Source: an uncultured Collinsella sp.
GTDB taxonomy: Bacteria; Actinomycetota; Coriobacteriia; Coriobacteriales; Coriobacteriaceae
Assembly (NCBI GenBank): GCA_900540905.1
Contig: UQHR01000039.1
Location: 1-20,209 of the forward strand
Direction of reading: 5' to 3'
DNA: 20,209 bases
The position numbers and the translations under genes were made by a program. Positions 7,139-12,745 of this stretch are shown here, piece after piece. The number at the start of each line of letters is the position of its first letter. Position 1 is the stretch's first letter. The notes under the pieces were generated by a model, which worked only from the letters and a program-made list of their open reading frames with translations, did no database searches and was not told the origin of the DNA.

Positions 7139-7327
7139 GGTTGTCCCTTCTCTTGCCACAGCCCGGCGAGACCGCGGCACCCCTCTTTTTTGCAGGCCGG
7201 GCATGCCCCCATGCCGTTCACCCGCCATTAGTTGACATTGTGTCAAAAATAGTATTGACGAACCGTCAACAATATTCAAGACTGTTAGGCGAACGGTCAG
7301 GCAAAAGAGGATGAAAGGCGGCAAAAC
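7139..7327. promoter_or_regulatory. Divergent promoter region with TetR-type operators
   Basis: The 189 bases between the oxidoreductase and TetR starts hold two perfect inverted repeats, TTGACA-TTG-TGTCAA (7232-7246) and TTGACG-AAC-CGTCAA (7255-7269). A third, degenerate copy at 7286-7300 matches the second at 11 of 15 positions. Centres are 23 and 31 bp apart. A minus-strand TACTAT (-10, 7249-7254) lies between the first two, with TTGAAT 19 bases upstream as a weak -35. A protein bound here would block the oxidoreductase promoter. The obvious candidate is the adjacent TetR protein acting on both directions. Confidence 0.75.
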
Positions 7328-7990
7328 ATGAGCAACAACACAGCAGATACCTCTGTGGTCGATGCCGTCCCCGCATCCGATAGCGCGGCAAAGCGCTTGA
7401 CGGGCGACGAACGCCGTCGCGAGATCCTCGCCGCCGTGCGCACCGTGAGCTCTGAGCTAGGCGTGTCGCATCTATCCGTCTCGGCCGTGACCAAGCGAGC
7501 CGGCTGCACGCGCTCATTGTTCTACCACTACTTTGCCGACATGGACGCCGCTGTCACCGCCGTCATGGACGAGGCGATCGACGGTTTTATCTCCGAGCTC
7601 GAGCAGTGGAATGCCAACCGCACCGTCGGTGATATCGAGGGCGCACTCGACACCGTCGCCCCGCTCTTTAAGCGCCTGGTCGTCAGCGGCCACGAGCTGC
7701 CGAGTACGCTCACCTCAAGCAGCGGCGCGCTCTACGGCGGCTTTTTGCACAACGTGGTCCAGCGTGTGGCGCAGTATATCTGCGACACCACCGTGGTGGA
7801 TTTTGCCGCCCATCATGAGCTACGCATCGACCATGTCTACGAGACGTTCTACACCCTCATCATGGGGTTGTTGATGTATATCCGCACGCACCCCGATGTG
7901 CCCGACGAGACGGTCAAGGAAATCATCGCCTCGACACTCCACATCGAGGGCTATACCGCCAAGTATCCGGAGCGCAAGCCCCAGAACTGA
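7328..7990 (+). CDS. TetR/AcrR family transcriptional regulator
   Basis: This 220-residue protein has a disordered 20-residue N-terminus and then a TetR DNA-binding domain at about 27-75. The second half of the helix-turn-helix is visible as SVSAVTKRAGCTRSLFYHYFADMDAAVTAV, given here for its key features: Val-Thr-Lys-Arg-Ala-Gly, then the F-YHYF signature. The C-terminal half is a helical ligand domain with hydrophobic patches (GGFLHNVVQRV; FYTLIMGLLMYIRTH). The ATG at 7328 is preceded by GAAAGGCGG. It is divergent from the oxidoreductase and is followed 63 bases later by the membrane-protein gene, so it probably senses a substrate or product of that locus. The ligand is unknown. Repression and autoregulation through the adjacent palindromes are inference. 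Confidence 0.93.
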   Translation: MSNNTADTSVVDAVPASDSAAKRLTGDERRREILAAVRTVSSELGVSHLSVSAVTKRAGCTRSLFYHYFADMDAAVTAVMDEAIDGFISELEQWNANRTVGDIEGALDTVAPLFKRLVVSGHELPSTLTSSSGALYGGFLHNVVQRVAQYICDTTVVDFAAHHELRIDHVYETFYTLIMGLLMYIRTHPDVPDETVKEIIASTLHIEGYTAKYPERKPQN

Positions 7991-8053
7991 CGACATTTGG
8001 CCAAACTGCCCGCGATCAGAAGAGGGGCCGCGGGCGTGTGAAAGGAGAGCAGC

Positions 8054-9061
8054 ATGCTGTTCGATGTTTGGGGTAGCGATACCCTTATCCACTGGGCCGG
8101 CTGGGCCATGGTCTTTATTGGCCTGATCGTGCTCAACGAGGTCGGCCGCCGCACCAAGCTGGGCGCGGCAATCATCTTTGGCGTGGCTCCGCTGGCCATG
8201 ACCATCTACTGCGTCGCCATCGCCATCGGCGTCTCGCAGGGTGCCGAGTGGGCGCTCACCAACCCCACCCATGTGTACCAGAACAGCTGGTTCCACTACG
8301 CCAAGGTATACGCGGCGCTGGCCGGTTGCTGGGGCTTCATTGCCATTAAGTACCAGTGGGGCAAGATTGGCAAGGCGCATTGGTTCCGCGCATGGCCGTT
8401 TGTGATCGTCGCCATCAACATCATGATCGCCGTCGTGTCCGACTTTGAGAGCGCCTATCACTTCTTTGTCCTGGGCGAGTCCACCTGGGTCACCTCCGAA
8501 GGTGCTACGCAGCTGGCCGGCTGGAACAACGTGTTCAACGGCATCGCCGGTATTATCAACATCTTCTGCATGACCGGTTGGTGGAGCGTCTACGCCTCCG
8601 AGGATCAGACCGACATGCTGTGGCCCGATATGACCTGGGTCTACATCATCGCCTACGATATCTGGAACTTCTGCTACACCTACAACTGCCTGCCCACCCA
8701 CTCCTGGTTCTGCGGCTTTGCGCTGCTTCTGGCGCCCACCGTCGCCGCCTTTATCTGGAACAAGGGCGGCTGGATCCAGAACCGTGCCTTTACGCTGGCC
8801 ATTTGGTGCATGTTTGCCCAGGTGTTCCCGTACTTCCAGGAGGAGTCCATCTTTGTGACCCACTCCACGCTCGACCCCGGCGCCGCTACCGCGGTCTCGA
8901 TCGCCGCTCTGGTCGCCAACGTCGCCGCGATCATCTACATCGCCTACCGCGCCAAGAAGCTCGGCCGCAACCCCTACAAGCAGGATGTCTTTGAGGGCAC
9001 CAGCGATTGGGAGAAGGCTACCGCTCGCCGCGCCAAGGTGGATTACGCGCACGCCGAGTAA
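8054..9061 (+). CDS. Polytopic membrane protein, probably DUF5692 family
   Basis: This 335-residue integral membrane protein has about nine predicted helices, near residues 10-30, 36-58, 80-98, 112-130, 155-178, 190-208, 214-232, 244-262 and 280-302. A short basic/acidic cytoplasmic tail follows (AKKLGRNPYK onward). It is unusually rich in Trp and Tyr, and shows striking polar segments within the membrane part (YHFFVLGESTW; YDIWNFCYTYNCLPTHSWF). I associate it with the uncharacterised DUF5692 family, from memory only. The ATG at 8054 follows AAAGGAGAG at good spacing. It lies 63 bases after the TetR gene in the same direction, and a strong terminator follows its stop. Transport of, or electron transfer to, the compound handled by the neighbouring oxidoreductase is a plausible role, but nothing in the sequence proves it. 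Confidence 0.7.
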   Translation: MLFDVWGSDTLIHWAGWAMVFIGLIVLNEVGRRTKLGAAIIFGVAPLAMTIYCVAIAIGVSQGAEWALTNPTHVYQNSWFHYAKVYAALAGCWGFIAIKYQWGKIGKAHWFRAWPFVIVAINIMIAVVSDFESAYHFFVLGESTWVTSEGATQLAGWNNVFNGIAGIINIFCMTGWWSVYASEDQTDMLWPDMTWVYIIAYDIWNFCYTYNCLPTHSWFCGFALLLAPTVAAFIWNKGGWIQNRAFTLAIWCMFAQVFPYFQEESIFVTHSTLDPGAATAVSIAALVANVAAIIYIAYRAKKLGRNPYKQDVFEGTSDWEKATARRAKVDYAHAE

Positions 9062-9128
9062 CGTGTTGGTCGCTGTTGGCAGTTGGGCATAGGCCCGCCC
9101 GTCAGGATTTTCATCCAATGTCTCGCAG

Positions 9129-9168
9129 AGCCCCCGGAAAGCGTTTCGCTCGCTTTTCGGGGGCTTTT
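9129..9168 (+). terminator. Rho-independent terminator after the membrane-protein gene
   Basis: The 15-base arms 9129-9143 (AGCCCCCGGAAAGCG) and 9151-9165 pair with one G-T wobble around a 7-base loop. TTTTG follows on the plus strand. It lies 68 bases after the DUF5692-like gene and ends the TetR/membrane-protein transcript. Confidence 0.9.
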
Positions 9169-9297
9169 GTCGTTGCGCCTCTATTCATCTATTCAAAAAC
9201 ATACGCATATATAAAATCGGATTTCAAATCATGCGGCGGCTCTATGGGGTCCCGTTTTTGGGTACAGTGTTGTCCCGATATTGAGCTTGGGGGATAT

Positions 9298-10794
9298 ATG
9301 AAAGATGAGACGATGGGCCAAGAGGATGCGGCCCAAGATGCAGAAGCGTGTGCCGAGGCCCTGGAGAGCCTAGACCGGATTTCGCTTGACGATGTTGCGT
9401 TTGACGATTCGAGCGTTGATGTGCAGGATGAACCGGAAATCGAGGCACAGCCCGATGATCAGGATGCAGGCGACGTTGAGCCTGCCGAAGATGAGGCAGG
9501 TCACGAAGACACCGAAAGCGAGGCCGACAACCAGCCCGAATCCGACACGGGCGAGGAAACCATCTTGCTCGACAGCTTGCCGGCCGAGGATTCGCTGACC
9601 CGCGAGCTTCCTGGCTTAGGCTCTGCGCCTGCCGTGGACGAGACCATCGCCATGGGCGATATTCCCCTGCCGTCCGTTCCCTCGGCACGCGAGGCCGAGG
9701 TTCGCCATCGCAAAATGTCGCCCAAGCGCCGCAATCTGATGGTTGCCGGTGTCGTAGCCGTCGCGCTTGTTGCCGGCGGCGCAGGCTATGCTGCCTGGAA
9801 CGGATATCAACAAGAGCAGGCTGCCGTGCTTGCCGCAAACGCCCATACCATGATGTCGGTGCAGATTGGCGTGCATGCCGCGGGCCTCGACTGCTCAACT
9901 GGCTCCAAGATTCCCGTGCAGGTGAGCGGACAAGATTCCGACGGTTCTTCCGTGAGCGAAACGCTCTACGTTGACGAGCGCGGCCGCGGCATCAAACTGC
10001 TGCCCGGCGATTACACGCTCTCCATCGCCGCCTCCCCCATCGCGGCCGACGGCACCATCTATACCGTCCCGACCACCAAGACGCAGGTCGCCGTTAAGAG
10101 CGATGGACAGGATTTAAGTGCCCAGGCCACCTTTAAGCTCAAGGTGCCTTCGGCCGACACGGTGACTGACGACCAGATCGATGCCGCCGCCAAGTATGCC
10201 GAGGAAGGCGGTGCGAGCTCCGCCGCGGCCGCCAAGATACTTCAGCAGGCGGCAACCGCGCGGCGCGACGCCGCCGTCAATGCCGTGAGCGCGAGCGAAG
10301 CGCAGGCCGCGCGCGATGCCGATGCTCGGCATAAGGCAACGGACCTGTATCAGCTCGATATTCCGGTTGAGTGGTATGGCAAGGTCGCAACCTGGCAAAA
10401 CGGCAACACGCTGTGCATTTATCTGGACGGCGACAGCGATACGCCGATCGTGACGCTCGTCGCGGTGCGCGAGGGCGAGAGCTTTACGCCCGATGAGGGC
10501 GATACGGTTTTGGGTGCGGCCAATCTGGGCAACGGTTATACCGTCTATGCCAGCGGCCCCGTCTATCCGTACGTGGTGCCCCAGACTATCAACGGGCGCA
10601 CCCAGGATCCAGTGTCGACCTACCCCATGGACGCGGCCATTGAGCTTGTCGAGCTTACGACCGGCAACCGCTATACCTATAGCCAGATCAAGAACGTGCT
10701 GGTCGGCAAAGACGGCAAGGCCGACGCCGCCGCCAAACTCGAGACCGACTACCTCGCCCAGATTCTCCTGCCGAGTATCAAAGCCCAGGACTAG
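9298..10794 (+). CDS. Acidic single-pass membrane protein with extracytoplasmic domain, unknown function
   Basis: I do not recognise a named family for this 498-residue protein. Residues 1-135 are disordered and very acidic (Asp/Glu repeats) and would lie in the cytoplasm. A basic patch (HRKMSPKRR, about 137-145) precedes one membrane helix at about 148-166. The rest faces outside: a β-rich part (about 180-290) that looks like an Ig-like or carbohydrate-regulatory-like fold, an Ala-rich helical stretch (about 295-340), and a second β-rich part to the end. The acidic region carries two similar short motifs, EETI near 86-89 and DETI near 114-117, each followed by an Asp-x-x-Pro-like segment. 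The ATG at 9298 has GGGGGA 4-5 bases before it; the longer frame from 9007 overlaps the preceding gene. It appears to be monocistronic, after a terminator. Confidence 0.8.
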   Translation: MKDETMGQEDAAQDAEACAEALESLDRISLDDVAFDDSSVDVQDEPEIEAQPDDQDAGDVEPAEDEAGHEDTESEADNQPESDTGEETILLDSLPAEDSLTRELPGLGSAPAVDETIAMGDIPLPSVPSAREAEVRHRKMSPKRRNLMVAGVVAVALVAGGAGYAAWNGYQQEQAAVLAANAHTMMSVQIGVHAAGLDCSTGSKIPVQVSGQDSDGSSVSETLYVDERGRGIKLLPGDYTLSIAASPIAADGTIYTVPTTKTQVAVKSDGQDLSAQATFKLKVPSADTVTDDQIDAAAKYAEEGGASSAAAAKILQQAATARRDAAVNAVSASEAQAARDADARHKATDLYQLDIPVEWYGKVATWQNGNTLCIYLDGDSDTPIVTLVAVREGESFTPDEGDTVLGAANLGNGYTVYASGPVYPYVVPQTINGRTQDPVSTYPMDAAIELVELTTGNRYTYSQIKNVLVGKDGKADAAAKLETDYLAQILLPSIKAQD

Positions 10795-10810
10795 CCTGGC
10801 GCAGCAAGGT

Positions 10811-10834
10811 GCTCCCCAACCGTGATGAGGGAGC
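10811..10834. terminator. Small hairpin between two convergent genes
   Basis: GCTCCC (10811-10816) pairs with GGGAGC (10829-10834), and CCTGGC (10795-10800) with GCCAGG (10833-10838) is an alternative pairing. It sits between the convergent stops at 10794 and 10868. No T run follows on either strand, so a terminator role is only suggested by position. Confidence 0.3.
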
Positions 10835-10867
10835 CAGGAGGTCCTGACCCCACAGGTCCATAGATGA

Positions 10868-12220
10868 TTAGGCAAGGAGCCACTTCCATGCGGGCACAAC
10901 GTGGACCACACCGTGCTCGCATGAAATATCGGTCTGTTCATCCATGGTAACGATTGCCGACTCGCCAAGATCGAACTGGGCCATCGAGGCATCAAGCGCG
11001 GCAATTTCGCGCTCGCGCGTTTTCTCACGTGCCATATCCGCACTCACCTGAATCAGGCTATAAGCCCGCATGAGAAGCGCGTCCCCAGCCACAAAGTCCA
11101 CCTCATGGCTTTTGCTCTTCTCTTTGATCAGCAGGCGGCAGACCGAGCCGGTCCTCACCGCGGGAGTCTTTCTTCTTAGCGCATTGAACACTGCGGTCTC
11201 GAGCCTCTGGCCCTGGTCCAATGCTGATGCGGGAGAGAATGCTCCAAACATCGCAGGGTCGACAGCGTAGACCTTAGACGCAGACCGCATGTTATTTGCC
11301 AGTGAACGCGTGAACTCCGGCACAGAAAATAACAGGTAGGCGTCCTCATAATACTCAAGTAAATCGCTAAGCGAATTACGACTGACGGGTATCTGTCTGC
11401 TCTTGAACTCGTTGTACACTTTGTTCACTGACAGCTCTCGTCCCGAAGATGCCATACACCGCGTCAAGAACAGCGATGCCAGGCGAGGGTTCTTGACGTC
11501 ATAACGTTCAACGACGTCCATGGCGACCGTTCGCGAAGCATATTCCTGTAGCAGCTGAATCGCGTCTGCAGGCGTCTGCTCAAGTGTCGCAATGAATCCC
11601 CCTCGTTCAAGATACCCGATCAGATGATGTCGAAGCAGCGCTGCATCGCTCGGGGAAAAGGTCGCATCTGGCTCGAGAACGCTCCCCGTCTTATATCGAA
11701 CGTATTCCGAAAAACTCAACGGAAAAAGCTCTCGCACAAGAGAACGACCCCTGAACTCGCTCTTAAGTTCTGAGGACAGCATCTTAGAAGAAGATCCCGT
11801 CACATAGACGGTCGCTTTCTCCGTATCGACTACACGCCGCAGAAACGCACCCCATTCGGGAATTTCCTGGATCTCGTCAAAGAAAATGTAAGCGCCCTCG
11901 GTTCGAGCAACAGGATACAGCGCATAGAACGTGTCGAGCACGTCCGCCAGCAGCGATGGCTCATACGGGCGCAAGCGCTCATCCTCAAAATTGAAGTAAA
12001 GCATCCGGTCAAGCTCGACGCCCCGGCTCTGAAGCCGCCGCATCTCCTGATACAGGCGATACGTCTTTCCACAACGGCGGGCCCCCACAATCACATTTAC
12101 GATGTTGTCGCGCTTTGGCTCCTGTGGATTTCCTAGATCAAGGTCTCGCTCAAAAACCTGCGGAACCCCCTGCTGTTCAAAGTCCTTTATTTTCTGGGCG
12201 ATCAAGTCGTTGAATGCCAT
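10868..12220 (-). CDS. AAA-type ATPase with DUF4143 C-terminal domain
   Basis: This 450-residue protein belongs to the AAA/DUF4143 group, common in gut bacteria and of unsettled function. Walker A is GARRCGKT (46-53). Walker B is YIFFDEIQE (111-119). The TGSSS sensor-like motif is at 141-145, followed by the family's FRGRSLVRELFPLSFSEY segment. The C-terminal domain ends in a predicted nuclease-like core with SHEVDFV (about 370). The ATG at 12220 follows GGAGAATC. The gene stands alone between a convergent neighbour and a palindromic promoter. Its DNA appears less GC-biased than the neighbours (more A/T at third positions), which fits recent acquisition, though I did not compute this. Related proteins have been speculated to act in defence or mobile-element biology. 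No partner gene is present here. Confidence 0.9.
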   Translation of the reverse strand: MAFNDLIAQKIKDFEQQGVPQVFERDLDLGNPQEPKRDNIVNVIVGARRCGKTYRLYQEMRRLQSRGVELDRMLYFNFEDERLRPYEPSLLADVLDTFYALYPVARTEGAYIFFDEIQEIPEWGAFLRRVVDTEKATVYVTGSSSKMLSSELKSEFRGRSLVRELFPLSFSEYVRYKTGSVLEPDATFSPSDAALLRHHLIGYLERGGFIATLEQTPADAIQLLQEYASRTVAMDVVERYDVKNPRLASLFLTRCMASSGRELSVNKVYNEFKSRQIPVSRNSLSDLLEYYEDAYLLFSVPEFTRSLANNMRSASKVYAVDPAMFGAFSPASALDQGQRLETAVFNALRRKTPAVRTGSVCRLLIKEKSKSHEVDFVAGDALLMRAYSLIQVSADMAREKTREREIAALDASMAQFDLGESAIVTMDEQTDISCEHGVVHVVPAWKWLLA

Positions 12221-12242
12221 GATTCTCCAATCTTGCTCTCTG

Positions 12243-12319
12243 GCTAATCAAGATTATACTGTTTCTTGATTAGCTGGAAAGCAAGATTTCGTTTAACTTG
12301 ATTAATGATTAAGCAAGTT
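12243..12319 (-). promoter_or_regulatory. Promoter of the ATPase gene embedded in palindromes
   Basis: A perfect 10-bp inverted repeat, GCTAATCAAG (12243-12252) and CTTGATTAGC (12265-12274), flanks a 12-base centre. That centre contains the minus-strand -10 box TATAAT (12253-12258). Upstream, a second palindrome at 12295-12319 pairs AACTTGATTAAT with its complement around one central base, with a single mismatch. CTTGATTA therefore recurs three times. Binding of a repressor would cover the promoter; autoregulation is an inference. The leader from the -10 to the ATG is only about 33 bases. Confidence 0.65.
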
Positions 12320-12372
12320 TTTCTCTTTCTGTCCCGAAGGATGTCGAGCGGTTGAGGAGGCAAACACGAACG

Positions 12373-12412
12373 CCTCTAGCCGACAGAAACGCGCGGCTCC
12401 GTCAGCTAGAGG
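12373..12412 (-). terminator. Hairpin after the small disordered-protein gene
   Basis: CCTCTAGCCGAC (12373-12384) pairs with GTCAGCTAGAGG (12401-12412) over 12 bp with one wobble-type position and a 16-base loop. It starts 8 bases after the stop of the 64-residue gene on the minus strand. The following sequence has few Ts, so termination strength is uncertain. Confidence 0.5.
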
Positions 12413-12419
12413 ACGTTTC

Positions 12420-12614
12420 CTAGTTCCACGGGTCGGCTTCGAACATCGGCTCGCGCTCGGGGCGGCGATCGCTGTAGGGATCGTAGCCGTCGTCGTCCTC
12501 GTTCTCAGCACGGATGAAAGGGTCGCGCGGCTTTGGCGCCGGCTTAGGCGCAGGTTTGGATGCGGCGGGCGCGGCATCGGTCGCCGGCTTGTTCGTCTTG
12601 GTCTCATCTTTCAT
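12420..12614 (-). CDS. Small disordered protein, unknown function
   Basis: This 64-residue protein is of no family I know. It has a charged start (MKDETKTNK), an Ala/Pro/Lys segment with a PAPK-PAPK repeat (about 19-30), and an acidic, Arg- and Pro-rich C-terminus ending FEADPWN. No membrane helix or signal peptide is present, and the protein should be largely unfolded. The ATG at 12614 is chosen because AAGGAG lies 8 bases upstream. The ATG at 12620 is only 2 bases from that site, and the longer frame to 12794 runs through the clpB terminator and into clpB. It lies 132 bases after clpB on the same strand but behind a strong terminator, so it probably has its own promoter. The clean ribosome site and intact frame support a real gene. 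Confidence 0.65.
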   Translation of the reverse strand: MKDETKTNKPATDAAPAASKPAPKPAPKPRDPFIRAENEDDDGYDPYSDRRPEREPMFEADPWN

Positions 12615-12669
12615 CTGCATAGCTCCTTGCCATGTACTCACGTTCGACATCATCGATTGTCGCACGAAA

Positions 12670-12703
12670 AAGGGCGGCGGACCCAATTGGATCCGCCGCC
12701 CTT
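12670..12703 (-). terminator. Rho-independent terminator of clpB
   Basis: AAGGGCGGCGGA (12670-12681) and TCCGCCGCCCTT (12692-12703) form a perfect 12-bp stem around a 10-base loop. On the minus strand the stem is followed by TTTTTCG. It lies 43 bases after the clpB stop. Confidence 0.92.
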
Positions 12704-12745
12704 GGCGTTTTGCGATGAGGGGCGATTTAAAGCCGGCCCCAAAAT

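Noticed and set aside
4427..7231. Two long plus-strand frames (4427-5899 and 5954-7231) opposite the oxidoreductase
   Set aside because: Both are antisense to a gene with intact FAD, NAD(P)H and Fe-S motifs, and neither protein resembles anything.
7139..7324. 62-residue N-terminal extension of the oxidoreductase
   Set aside because: It would cover the operator and promoter region, has no ribosome site, and a good site precedes the ATG at 7138.
7820..9118. 432-residue minus-strand frame opposite the TetR and membrane-protein genes
   Set aside because: It spans two genuine genes and a junction on the other strand; the protein is a Gly/Asp/His-rich shadow.
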